A stretch of 64,000 nt of DNA from Ligustrum vulgare (taxonomy: Eukaryota > Streptophyta > Magnoliopsida > Lamiales > Oleaceae). The translations under genes and the position numbers were made by a program. Shown here in pieces: positions 1-11,567 of this stretch (position 1 is its first letter; the number at the start of each line of letters is the position of its first letter). A model generated the notes under the pieces. That model saw only the letters and a list, made by a program, of their open reading frames with translations, had not been told where the DNA came from and ran no database searches. Location: positions 42,812,129 through 42,876,128 of the forward strand of contig OY743180.1 of the NCBI GenBank assembly GCA_963555705.1. The letters run 5' to 3'.

Positions 1-128
1 ACGACAAACAAATCAATACATAATTCATAAAATAACTAATATAATATCTAATTCATACAGCAAAACATTACATATATAGAAAATTAGATATTTTGTACCA
101 AATTCAAAATAAGATTATATATTTTAGA

Positions 129-822
129 GCCTCTATTTGGTAACACTGTTTGGTTATAAACTGGTTTATTTATAATTTGTGTAGGGTGGGCGTGAGTCGA
201 GTTGAACCCCAATTTGAAACCTACCGACTTAGTCGGTTCCATAAAAATTCAAACTCAACCCAACACAATACCATGTTCAAATCCAACCCAACCAAATCTC
301 GGTCGGTTTGGTTCTTGGGTTGGGCTTAGGCCCAAATTAAAAAAAAATTACAAATTAATCCATTTTTATTTACTGGTCCAATTACGCAAATCAAGTTAAA
401 TGGTCCAAAATTCCTTAAATGTTACTTGTTAGGATTAAGAACTTAGGGTTTTATTTGGATTGGGTTTGGATTGGGAGGGATAGCATAGTTGGACTTGTGA
501 TTTTCAAAGCTTAAATGTGTCAAAATTCCTTAATTTTTTTATTGGGTTGGGTCGGGTTTATCACCCAACCCACAACCCGACTATTTTTTTTTTTAACTCG
601 AACCCAACCCATTTTTCATCAGAACCCGACCCAATCTTATCGGGTCGAGTTTCGGGCGGTTTAGGTGGGTTCAGTTGGTAAATGTCCACCCCTAATTTTG
701 AGGTAAAAAATAGTGGTTGAAAGATGGATAGAGAATATATATGTGGTTAAAAAGTGATTTAAAAATTTATGTACTTTATAAGTTGATTTATAAACAAAAA
801 AAGTACAGTTACTAAACAGAGA
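129..822. mobile_element. MITE family A copy split by a hAT-like element
   Basis: The left end reads GCCTCTATTTGGTAAC and the right end is its degenerate inverse (TTACTAAACAGAGA). The body has the blocks seen in many other copies in this window: a GTTTATAAACTGGTTTATTT block, an AGGTAAAAAATAGTGGTTG block and a TGTGGTTAAAAAGTGATTT block. The family A body is interrupted at about 182-694 by a second element. No coding capacity. The superfamily was not determined. Confidence 0.6.
182..694. mobile_element. hAT-like non-autonomous element nested in the MITE
   Basis: It starts TAGGGTGGGCG and ends GTCCACCCCTA, giving short inverted termini of the TAGGGGTGG type common in plant hAT MITEs. The interior is rich in GGGTTGGGT/CAACCCAACC motifs on both strands. 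The flanks AATTTGTG and AATTTTGAG look like a decayed 8-bp target duplication, and removing the element restores the MITE consensus around it. The short ORF at 202-399 lies inside this repeat and is not a gene. Confidence 0.5.
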
Positions 823-1304
823 TAATTAATTTTTTTTATACATATTTTTTAAAGTTTTTTAAAAAATAAATTGGATCGCGAATCGGATCGGATCGGGCCG
901 GATCGGATCACTCCCTATTCAAATCCGATTCGTCAATCCACAAATCAAAAATTTTTCGAATTGGATCGATGGATCAACGAATCGAATCGAGTTTTTTTTC
1001 ATCTCTAATTACGATCAAGAAATGAGATAAGATGTATAAACAAAATTTATCTTCTGTTGCAAGGTACAAATAACAAAAATGAGAAAATTTTCAGTGTTGT
1101 ACCTGTACTTTGACGAAGCTTCAATTTCCAATCATTTTTTTTTTTTATACCCTCGAGTGGATTAATTATTTAAACTAGTACTAACTTTTAGGTTGGTTCC
1201 TTTTATTATTTCTTGGCAATAGTTAACAAAGGCCAAAAAAGAAAATATATTTATTATTTACTACTTAAAATGGGACCCTTTTGCAATTTCCAAATGACAA
1301 TTTA

Positions 1305-1469
1305 GCCTCTCTTTTGGTAAATATATTTTTAAACATGTTTTTTTTACATAATTTTTCAAATCACTTTTTAACTACATATATTTTCTCTCTCCATTTTTTA
1401 ACCACACATTTTTCCTAATAAAAATAAAAAAATATATTTTTAAATAAAAAACTTTTAACAAACAGAGGC
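1305..1469. mobile_element. MITE family A copy
   Basis: Inverted termini GCCTCTCTTTTGGTAA and its inverse AACAAACAGAGGC bound a 165-bp AT-rich element. It carries the family blocks (AATCACTTTTTAAC, CTCTCCATTTTTTAACCACA) in reverse orientation. Confidence 0.6.
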
Positions 1470-2444
1470 CAATGTTGACCAACTTCTCTCTTGCAGATGA
1501 TATGATATGATGATGATCACGGAATTTCATACTAATCGTTATTTGTATATTATTTTACAATCCAACAATATTTTGATATCTTCACTTGAATCCATAGCCT
1601 ACGGTCGGATCTCCAAAATCGGACTTGGGCCAAGACAAACTAGGTCGACGGCTCGATACTTTGGGCCTCAAAAAAATGGGGCCCATATTTTTTTTTTTTT
1701 AGTATAAAAAGTCCATTCAACCTAAAAATAGACTCAATTTTTTTAAGATATACTTTTCATTTTAGGCCCTAAGAATTACATGTACGACTTTGCGGATCTC
1801 CCCGTAGATAAGAGGTATACTAGTATGTTGCTCTGTTCCGAGGCAGAAAACTAATTATAATTAGTTTATTTTGTGTATCTCGAGGTAAATGTGTGGCTAA
1901 ATATTGGAGATAGAAAAGATGTGTAATTACTGTTCGGATAAAAGTAGTCGTTTATAATTTGATATATTTGTGATTTTTAGGTAAGATGTTTGATTGAAAA
2001 GTGAAGGCAGAAAAGATGTTTAGTTAAAAAATAATTAGAGAAATTGTGTAAATTATAAATTGATTTATAAACTAAAGAATTACCTTTACCGAACATAGAT
2101 ATTAGAAATTGAACCAATTATAAACCAAATTTTATACCTAATGCGTGTTACAAAAATGCGGACGCTACCAGCAAACTACGCGCACAGAAACATATTAACT
2201 CTCCAACAAAAAGAGAACTGAATCTCTCTCATTCTCCTCATCACAAAAAATCACCAGAAATACAAAACCCTAGGCCTATTCTTATTGACTGTCGACACAA
2301 GCACACGGACAAGCGCAATCATCACTGCCGTCCTCTCTTTCATACACGCACAAATATACCCAGAAAAAGAATATTGAATACGGTCAACCTGATGATTCTG
2401 AACTAATAATCATAATTTTGGGACGTTTTTGTTAATTATAATTA
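1470..2444 (+). promoter_or_regulatory. Upstream region and probable 5' UTR of the bZIP gene
   Basis: About 1 kb before the bZIP start. A further degenerate family A fragment lies at about 1930-2100. From about 2195 the sequence becomes rich in CT and CA, as in a plant 5' UTR. No confident TATA box or named cis element could be assigned by eye, so the transcription start is unknown. Confidence 0.35.
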
Positions 2445-5400
2445 ATGGCGTCGTCGAAGCTGATAGCGTCGCGGAATTCAGATCTCAAGAGAAAGCTTTC
2501 GGCTTCCGTTTCGGGTTCTTCTACGAGGTTGAATAATTTCTTGAGAAATTCTTATGTGGATAGTGATCCGGACTCGGACTCTGACCCGGGTCTTGGTACG
2601 GATCGGGACCTGGCTACGGAGGGGGAAGGTTCTAGTACTTTGTTGAATGCGGAGATTACGTTGCTTGATGCCGCCGGGGCTGTGACTCCGATAAGTGATT
2701 GTGAAGTGGGGAACGTGGAGCCCCCTCGTGCTACTAGGAAGACGGTTGATGACGTCTGGAGGGAGATTGTGGAGGGAAAGAAGAGGCAGACTGAGCAGGT
2801 TCCCAAGCAGGAGATGATGACTCTGGAGGATTTTTTGGTGAAGGCAGGGGCCGTGGAGGGTGAGGCCAGTGGGTCTGCGGCAGGAGTGACTGTGGATGTG
2901 AAGGAGGAGATGATGAGTTGTGGGGTTTATGGACATGAGAATTCTCCAGTGGTGGGAATGGCAATAGGGTTAGGGGTGGATATTGGGGACTTTGGAAATG
3001 GGAGAGGGAGAGGAAAGAGGAGCATGAGCTTGTTGGAACCGTTGGAAAAGGTTGCACAGCAAAACCCGAGGAGCTTGAGCTTGTTAGAACCGTTGGATAA
3101 GGCGACAGAACAAAGGCAGAGGAGGATGATTAAGAATAGAGAGTCAGCTGCAAGGTCAAGAGAGAGAAAGCAGGTGAAAAAAATTCCCTTCAGTTTTGGT
3201 TCCTCGGGTTTTGGTTTTTTTTTCTTGTTTCTGATTAATTTTGTGCTTGATTTTAGGCCTATCAAGTGGAATTGGAGTCAATGGCAGTGCGACTAGAGGA
3301 AGAGAATGAGAGGCTTTTGAAAGAGAAGGTATTTAAATCGGCTCTATTTTGAAAAATTAAGATCTTGACTTACTTCATCAATATTATACTTGGAATATAA
3401 GTTTTCGGGACTGATTTGAATTGCTGAATTTTGGCTGCTAATTTTTGGAGTTCAAATGAGGAAGTTAATTTTACTAGGGTGTTTATTGAAAGACATTTAA
3501 AGACTTCTTTTAGTGGAATTTTTTTAATGGATTCCCTTAGATTTTATTTACTTTTATGGATTTGTATAAATTTTTACAGACTTTCGTGGACATTTATTTA
3601 AAAGTCTTTTATGGACTTTCAAAGACTCTTGTAGATTGATTTAAAAGACTTTCATAGACGTTCAGAGATTTTTACGGACTTATATTTTTTAATAATTGAA
3701 AAACTTGAACACTATAGATTAATTTTCGTATGGTGTGAATATTAATCGTTAATAATAATTATATGTTAAGTGAATTACAAAAAAAAAAAAATACGACGTT
3801 GGAGATAAATAGTTTTAGGACAAAAAAATATTTGTGATTAAAAAGGGGGGGAAAATTAAAATTATGTTTGATATCAACATGAAAATTATACTATGTTCAT
3901 AATTTTTTTTTTGAATATACAAATTTTTATAGATTTCGATTGACTTTTAATTAATATTTTTGAATATACAAATCTCTCTCGAGAAAATTCTAGAATAACT
4001 TTGCTTAATTATTATTTGTTTTGATACAAGTTAATTATTATTTTTCAATAAAATTTTAGTTGAATTTTTTTCATCGAAAAATTGAAAAATTTATAAAGAA
4101 AGAATATTAAAAAATATATATATATATAACAATGTGAAGAGAAGAAAAATAATAATTTGTTTAGTCATATGTTGCTAAAAATTAGCATGAAAAGTATAAC
4201 AAGTTTTAAAATATAAAAGAAATAAGAAAAATATAGAAGAAACAAAATTACAATTTAAAAGATTTTATTTTTTTAAAGTCTTTCAAAATCTTGAATGTTA
4301 ATGAGAGACAAATTAAGAGATTTTGTGGTTGTACTTTCTATTTAAAAGTTAGTACATAAAGGATTTCGTAGAAATCTTTAAAAGTCATTGATATTTTGAA
4401 TAACATAGGATTTTTAAAGATTTTTAAAAGTCTTTATATAATACATCATGACTTTTATAGACTTTTAGAATGTCCATTAAAATTTATATTAAATACTTCA
4501 AGATTTTAATGAAGTCTCTAAAGTCTAAATTGAATACATCAAAACTTTTCAAATCCTTTAAAATCTTTAAAAGTCTTTTAAAATTTACATTGAATAAACC
4601 CTCCAAACTTTTGGTGAAAACACGTGACTAGTATGGGCATTTTTCTGACTGGGAGAATAGACTGTACCACAATGTCTTTTGTATTAAAACTCATTGTTTG
4701 GTATCTGCTGAATTTTAATTGTTTTCTGGGTGCCTTCGTTGGTTGGTATCTTTATTGATCCACCTTGACATGCTGTTGTTTTTCTGTTTCATTTAAAAGC
4801 TTGCCACGGCCAATGTTTCTCTGCTTTCACGTGGCATGATCCCCTAGAATCACTTCAAAGTATTATTTTTGTTATTGTCTATCGGGATATGCTTGTGTAA
4901 CATTCTCTCTGGGAATTGATGCTACTGGTGTACATAATATATATCCTTCATCGGTTATTTCACAGCACTTCACTTGTTGATTTTGGGATTACTCAACGTC
5001 ATCTCCTCACAGCCCTTTATGCGCTTTTACAATTCGGTATCCTTCCATGTAACCCTGAAGCAGATTTTGTATATATATGTGCGCATATCCCTTGGTATTG
5101 TACCAAAAGTGGATCTATGTTGTTTTCTAAACAGATAGTTCTTATAAAGAATAATTGGAAGCAAGAATAATGAGAGTTGGATTTCAATCTTATATTTTCA
5201 TAATCTTTGCCTTGTATTTGAAGTTTTAAATCATGACAATTTAAAATTACTTTTGAGTCCTTTTTTGTATCATTGAGTCAACACTTGTAACTTTTCATTT
5301 TGTTATTTGGTTAAAGTAAAGAACTTGCTGTTCAACTTTTCTTGGAACTTTACTGTCTTCCCTTGTGTGCTCAACTGCGAACGTATACTGCAAATACACA

Positions 5401-8400
5401 GTAATCTCTTCTCATTTTTCTAATAATATTATGAGATAATTATTCTCTTTTTTTCTTTTTCTTTTTTATTTTAGTTTCATCATAATGGCTAAAAAAAAAA
5501 AAAAATACCATCATCCTACTTATTTCTTATTAAATTTAAACTTGTATATATGTAACAATTAGTGTTTGCTAATTTGCTTCTATAATGATAGCCAAAGGCA
5601 ACCGAAACAAAGATATTTTAACATCATTTTGTTTTCTTAAAACGAAAAAAATTCAGTAATTATCTTCTGCAATCTAAGATTTGTAATGCATCAACTTTCT
5701 TCTGTCATCTTTTGTGGAGGTAAGATTGCTTTTTTAACTGATAATAGACATTCGGATAGGATATGTGAAGTTATTGACCTTAAAGTACTATTTGATTAGT
5801 TTTGACTATAACTTGGATAGTTGCTGGTAATTGAATGTTGTGATGTGAGCCAAAAAAAAAAATCATAAACCTGCTGGTTCTTTTGCTATTTAGCTTCACT
5901 TGAGATGTAATATCATGTGGTCAGGCAGCAAATTTTTATGGCTGGGCCATAGCGGTTTCTGAATTTGTACCCTTCAATAGCCAGTCCCTGCCGTTGTGCA
6001 CGTGACTATACAACAAATTAAGAATCATACTTTTTAAATTTATAATAAAATATTATGAACCCCTCCCCCCAAAAGCGCACCCATTAGTAGTTGCATAACA
6101 TGCCAAGTCAGAATCTGATTTATATGATCTTGACTGTTAGTGTAAATGTTTTCTGTATTTGGCGTGTTATGCCATTAAGCCCCTGTTTGGCCCCCAATTT
6201 TTTAAAACCAAGTTTTTAGAACACTCAATTTCAACTATCCATTTTAGTCAAGCTCAAAATATTTTACTTTTCAAACAATTTTTAATCACACATTCTCTCA
6301 AAAATACTATTCCAAACTACAATTTTCCCCAAGAACTGGTGGCCTAACAAGGGCTACATTAGTAGACTAGTATATTCTATGTTAAAGATTTTCTTGACTT
6401 TTTTGTTGATTTTTAAACAACTGTTATGTTAAATGTAATGTGAGGTAACCTTAGATTTACTGGTGTTGATGTCTTCATTTTAAATTATTGGGTATTTAAG
6501 TATCTATTACATATCTAGAATATTCGTGCCTGAGAGTGTGTGTGTGAGATTCAATTCTCTGAACTTACTAGTGGACTTTCATAAATTTTCAATTGCAGGC
6601 AGAGCGGACAAAGGAGAGACTTAAACAGGTATCAATTTTCCACTATGCATCCTATCGACTTGTAGCAATGTCATCACATATAGAGGCATTGTTTAGTATT
6701 GATTGTTAATTAATAATGAGATTAGAGTGATACATTCACTGAGCCTTTTCATTTACCCACTTATCAGGAGGCTGCACTAATTCTTTTAATCAGTGGTTCC
6801 TTTACTCTATTTGGACTGCTTTCAGTTGTAACAAATAATGGGTGTGGACAAATTTGTGATTATTTCAGTTAAGTACGAGAAACTTCAACTTTACCAAGCA
6901 AGAAAGACATTGAATTACTTCTAGGAAATAACCTTTGACATTTTTTATAGACCCTGCATTATTATTAAGTTATACCATGAAGGGCAAGATATGTTTATTG
7001 AAAATTACCTAGTGAATTCACTTTGAAACTGAATTGTTTACATAAATGTGGATTGCATGAATGCTAGGCGGTGCTTGAACTTAGTCATGGCAAACAATGG
7101 GAGGTCATTCTGTGAATAGTGTGTAGGAGCTGGCTGTAGTCTTTTATCAGTTTAGTATCTAATTGTTTGTTTTTTCATCTTCCACAATGAGTGTAGAAGG
7201 AAATATAGAAAAACAAATAGCATATTATGCAGCAATGGAAGTAAGGATTTGTCTTTTTAATGGTCCTTGTGTTTTTTTCTTCTTTTTGGCATGGGGGTGG
7301 GTTGAATATAATTAAGTTGCAACTGAGATGTTTATCTCTTGCAGATTGCGTTTTCTTTTCAATTTAAATGGTTAACAGAATGCCATGTTATTTACAGAAT
7401 TAAGCTTAAAGTTTTCATTTTATTTTCCACTGGGTACATATGTAGCCCCTGTTTTATGTTGATTTTAAAGAGTTTATTTGATGAAATAGTTTTTTGAATA
7501 GTGATTTTTAAAAGAATGTGTGGTTAAAAAGTAAGAAATCTTTTATGGGTTTATGTATAATATTATTTTATTGATTGATAAATGTGTGGTGAAAAGAAGA
7601 GACAAAAAAATGTAATTTATTTATAATGGTGGCCAAACAAATGCGTAGTATGCGTATTTCTTCATCTGATATGGGTATGTCCTGTAATTGATGATCTGTG
7701 AATTAATATTTGTGGGACATGAGTCGGTATTATCATGTATATATACCCAGTCTCTTATATTTGAAGTATTGTTTCCCCTCATCATGTGGAAAACATGGTA
7801 CTGTAGTCCACAGAAACTTTTGAGACTTTGTTTTATGTGGAAGAAGAGGCTGATAGTCTTCTATTGTTACAACAAAATACGGGATATGAATTTTTAAATA
7901 TAGTAGTACAGGGCATAAGGCTTTTGATGCATGCTGTTGTCCAATTTTATATGGAAAGGAAGCAAGAAAGACATGGATTTAAGGACTGAGGAGAGAGTAT
8001 GAAGAACTGAGGATTTAGAGGAACTGGATGTTGTGGTGTGGTGAATTTAGAGGAACTGGATGTTGTGCTGTGGTGAATTTAGAGGAACTGGATGTTGTGG
8101 TGATGTCAAAGGTAGTTTGTGTAGAAGCTAACTGTAATCCAGATACCAGGAAGTTGAATACTGTTGGCATGGTGATGAAACCTTGTAAGCAGAGGATACA
8201 GGTAATAGGCGGAGGTAGTTGGGAGGATAGAAGTCTGCAGAAGGTGAGCCAATACTTTGTTGGCAATCATTGAATTCAAATGGAGGAGGAATCAAGAATG
8301 AAATACTATGGTGGAAAATTGATGAAAATTATGGGAGAAACTAACTGGGATGAAAAGTTGGGTAATAAACATCGCAGTACAGTTTTTTATGCACATAGCT

Positions 8401-8928
8401 TTATATGATCATCTGATGAATGCTGAAAAAAGTGGAGAATATTATTGACATGTGCTATTGCCCTCTCAAACAAGGATAAGGGGACCATATGTTTCTGCTC
8501 AAGTTGTTCCGACTTTTTAAGCATATCTAGGAGCATGTTTGACTAAGCTTAATTTACTCAATTTACTTGTAAGTGAATAATTAAGTTTTGAGATACGTAA
8601 ATATTTATTGATCAAATTCGAAAATAAGTTAGATTACTTCTCTAGTCCTGGTCTTAATCTGGATTTTTTCCCTCTGTTATTCAACTGTCAAAAGACGCAA
8701 ACAGCATAACATAGCAAGATATTTGGATCTTTTTTGTTGGTTTTGTCTGCTAGTTAGCGTCCTCTACTACAATGATCACCCAGGAGTGTAATGTGAAATC
8801 TTGGGAGGAATGACTGTTACTGAAGCTATTAATTATTTCTCATGCAGATAATGGAGAACGTGATCCCTGTCATGGAGAAGCGAAGACCTTCACGTTTCCT
8901 TCGGAGAGTTCGTTCCATGCAGTGGTAA
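2445..8928 (+). CDS. Group A bZIP transcription factor, GBF4/ABI5-AREB type
   Basis: Predicted nuclear DNA-binding protein of 303 residues. Exons are 2445-3173, 3257-3328, 6599-6628 and 8848-8928, all joined in phase 0 with GT-AG borders. The motif VDDVWREI (101-108) and MTLEDFLVKAGAV (125-137) match the conserved N-terminal blocks of the ABI5/AREB/GBF4 group. The basic region (about 222-245) has the invariant N231-x7-R239. The zipper has leucines at 249, 256 and 263 and is short, as in GBF4-like members. The protein ends RRVRSMQW. Family knowledge: group A bZIPs bind ACGT/ABRE-type sites and act in ABA or stress responses. Odd points: a tandem SLLEPL repeat just before the basic region, and introns of 3.3 and 2.2 kb filled with MITEs. 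The family call is firm; the exact orthologue is not. Confidence 0.9.
3476..4602. mobile_element. Non-autonomous TIR element in bZIP intron 2
   Basis: The ends AGGGTGTTTATTGAA and (reverse) AGGGTTTATTCAATG form inverted termini. The 1.1 kb body has many copies of AAAGACTTT/AAAGTCTTT-type words in both orientations near each end and an AT-rich core. No target duplication could be identified. The superfamily is uncertain. Confidence 0.5.
6179..6354. mobile_element. MITE family B copy in bZIP intron 2
   Basis: It starts GCCCCTGTTTGGCCCC and ends with the inverse-like CTAACAAGGGC. It shares its interior (AACTATCCATTTTAGTCAAGCT, ACACATTCTCTCAAAAATACTATT, here given in part) with a second copy at 28272-28460. 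About 176 bp, no coding capacity. Confidence 0.55.
7448..7640. mobile_element. MITE-like fragment in bZIP intron 3
   Basis: The stretch runs from CCCCTGTTTTATGTTG to GGTGGCCAAACAAATG and contains the TGTGTGGTTAAAAAGT word found in other MITEs of this window. The termini are degenerate. Confidence 0.35.
8012..8102. repeat. Three-copy 33-bp tandem repeat in bZIP intron 3
   Basis: The word ATTTAGAGGAACTGGATG recurs three times with a period of about 33 bp. Because 33 is a multiple of three it leaves an open frame on both strands (8028-8273 and 8015-8266). These lie inside an intron and look like repeat artefacts. Confidence 0.7.
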
Positions 8929-9380
8929 TCAGATTCTAGTGAAGAACCATGAAGATATTAAATGCCCTTATTACTCCAACGTAGGAACAAGGCGAAAGAA
9001 GTGAACATCTTGTCTGAAAGACATTCCCTTTTTAGCTTGTCTGATATTTGAGGATTGGTGGCACTTGACAATACTAAAAAAGAATAAGAATTATAGTATT
9101 CAGGTCTGCCCAATTCCAATTCAGCATCCAAACATGCACTCTAGGTTGAATACGTTATTATGGCGATCGTTAGTCTAGAAAAGCAGTTATTCTTCTTGCT
9201 GTAAAGTGAAATTGCATATAGGAGGATATAATTGGAATATTTGTAATGAAATTTTTGTGTTCAGTGAAGACAAGTTGAGTTCATGCATTTTACCTCTTAT
9301 CCCATTACCTGGTGCTAATGTAAGGGTAGGAGGGATTGTAATGGTTTCTTGTATCACTTAAGCTTAGTGGTTTATAATAA
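8929..9380 (+). other. bZIP 3' UTR and downstream flank
   Basis: It follows the TAA stop at 8926-8928. AATAAT- and TGTAATGAAA-like words near 9240-9385 could serve polyadenylation. From 9262 onward the sequence recurs at 18634, marking the start of the duplicated intergenic unit. Confidence 0.45.
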
Positions 9381-9835
9381 TGAATCATGCTACGTTGTGA
9401 GATTGATTTACCGACTGACTTACATACAATACATTTGACAGACATTCATCACTTTACTTATCACATCATTTTTAAAATCATTCACCATAATTGTGTCAAC
9501 ACAGAAATTGGTAAATCATTAGATAAATTAATCTGGTTAAGTAGATTAATCCTATAATAATTCCTTCAGACAAGATGTGAAGGCGCGTATATATATATGG
9601 ACATGCATACCCACACACACTCCTTCGATACAATATAAACAACGTTGTGAACCAAACAAGCCCTAAGTGCTCATTTAAATGCAGTATCATATTCTGGCTC
9701 ATGGTCTACGTCACATTAGCTTCTTAGTTAGCTAAGAAAAGACATGCTATTCCTGGCATATCGGTTCCTGTGACAAATTCTCACACGCTTGTGATTAGAA
9801 TCTTGGGGAATAAAGCTACAATAAATCTAGTCGCA

Positions 9836-9852
9836 CCCCCCCCCCCCCCCCC
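9836..9852. repeat. Poly(C) tract
   Basis: A run of about 17 C residues, near the left edge of the 7.8 kb insertion. Confidence 0.9.
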
Positions 9853-9915
9853 ACATGTGACATCAACCTTCACCCCAGCTGATGCAAATGTCCATTATAC
9901 CTTTTTTTTAAAAAT

Positions 9916-10181
9916 TACTTCATCCGTCTCAATTATATAAGTTGTCTTATCTTTTTCGTTTGTCTTAATTATATAGACTTATTTCTTTATTGAAAAATAT
10001 TTATATTATTTGTTTATCAATGTACTCCTATTTATTACTTTCAATATAATAGTTTTGATATTAAATAAGAGTAAGTTGAAAATTTTCTTTACAAAAATCA
10101 CTTTTTCAATGATATTAAATATGTTTTTTTAATCTGTATGAAAAGTCAAAAAACCTATATAATTGGGAGGTGGGAGCAGTA
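9916..10181. mobile_element. Stowaway-like MITE
   Basis: The ends TACTTCATCCGTCTCAATTA and (reverse) TACTGCTCCCACCTCCCAAT resemble the CTCCCTCCGTCCCAA terminus of plant Stowaway (Tc1/mariner) MITEs, with TA at both borders. It is 266 bp, AT-rich and non-coding. Confidence 0.65.
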
Positions 10182-10724
10182 AATTACAATTTACCTCCTT
10201 TCAATCCATAAGGTAATGTTTTGAACTTTTTCCATTATTACTGTAAATTTTGAAGTCAATGGTTTTCAAATTTTCGGTTACCAAGAAATTTGGTTTAACA
10301 TTTTTTTTTTATTGTTTTGGCGAGCAGTAACATTCTTTTTATTCTGAGAACATCTACTTTCCCCAAATATGTCATAAAAATTGCAAACGCTTAAGTTCAT
10401 GAGTTTTTGTTACATCAATGGCGTTAATTCGGTGCCGCTTTTGTTTTGTATTCTACTAAGACTGAATTTAGAGAACCATCTAAACATGTATGAGAAGCAA
10501 ATTTTTTCTTAGTTCAGAAGGATTGACTGATTTCAAGAATTTTGTCTTCAAACTAGCTAACTATAGGCTCTTAGTTTCTTTCCTAAAATCTGATATATGT
10601 CCAAACTGTCTATTCTTGAGTCTTCTGCTCTTATTTTGTTGTCAATGACCAGTGTCAACCTTTATTGACTTTGAGCTTTCAGTGTTTTGTCTGTATTGTT
10701 AAATTAGTGTAAATCTTACCATGG

Positions 10725-11169
10725 GTGGAGGAAAATGACCAAACTATGGACCCTGTCATAGTATTTGGTTGGATGATTGTCCAAGAAAACGACGTTGCCC
10801 ATGGTGCGGGCAGGGATATGTTAGATGACTTGTGGCAGGAGAATCATCAGAGAAGGAAGGGCAGTTGTTCTTCAATTGCAACAAGTACTGTAAAATTTTT
10901 TGACTGCCAATGAAGACGACGAAGACCGTCCGAGTCTTGTGACTGCCAATGAAGATGATAAAGACCGTCCGAGTCTTGTGACTACCTATGAAGATGATAA
11001 CGACGAGCTTTCTCAACTTTTGAGAACGTGTGCACGGATAACACAAGAAGAGTATGCAGATATATCAGTTGTCACAATTCGTAACAAAATAGCCTACATT
11101 AATTTTCCAAGTCAAATATCTGAGTTTACATTAGATAAAATCTCAGTGTCATCCACAGAATGTAGATGA
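10725..11169 (+). other. Unrecognised ORF pair with a 39-bp tandem repeat
   Basis: Two overlapping short frames (10725-10913 and 10900-11169). Between 10901 and 11005 a 39-bp unit beginning TGACTGCCAATGAAG occurs 2.7 times and encodes an acidic TANEDDxDRPSLV repeat. The part after the repeat does not resemble a family I know. Expression is not evident; it may be a degenerate exon carried in the insertion. Confidence 0.2.
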
Positions 11170-11567
11170 AGAAGCCCAGCCCCATCATACTCTCTAAAAT
11201 CTGGAGAATAAATGCCACCTGATGCCTCTGTTTCTAAGACTCAGAACAAGATTCATCAGAAAATGGAAGCAAACAAGAAGCTCAGCCCCATCATATACTC
11301 TCCACCGTTAGTTGCAAACTCAAAGGACATATAAGTAAACAATCTTTCTGTCATGAGTGATATGAAATTAAATGGAAGTAACCTAATGTGTACGAGATAC
11401 CAAAAAAAAATAGATTAAAGGAAAAACCAGTAAGCATCATTTTAAGCTAAAGTGCAAATAATATGATTGCAAGGAGCACTTGTCGCTGAAATAAAATATA
11501 GATTTTACTCAGAATTTAGAACAATATGTCCGGTATACACTTGTCAAGCCAATTCACATGGCATTGT

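Noticed and set aside
2478..3265. Minus-strand frames opposite the first bZIP exon
   Set aside because: Shadows of the GC-rich coding exon; no domain.
8015..8273. Overlapping frames on both strands in bZIP intron 3
   Set aside because: Generated by a 33-bp tandem repeat inside an intron with good splice sites.
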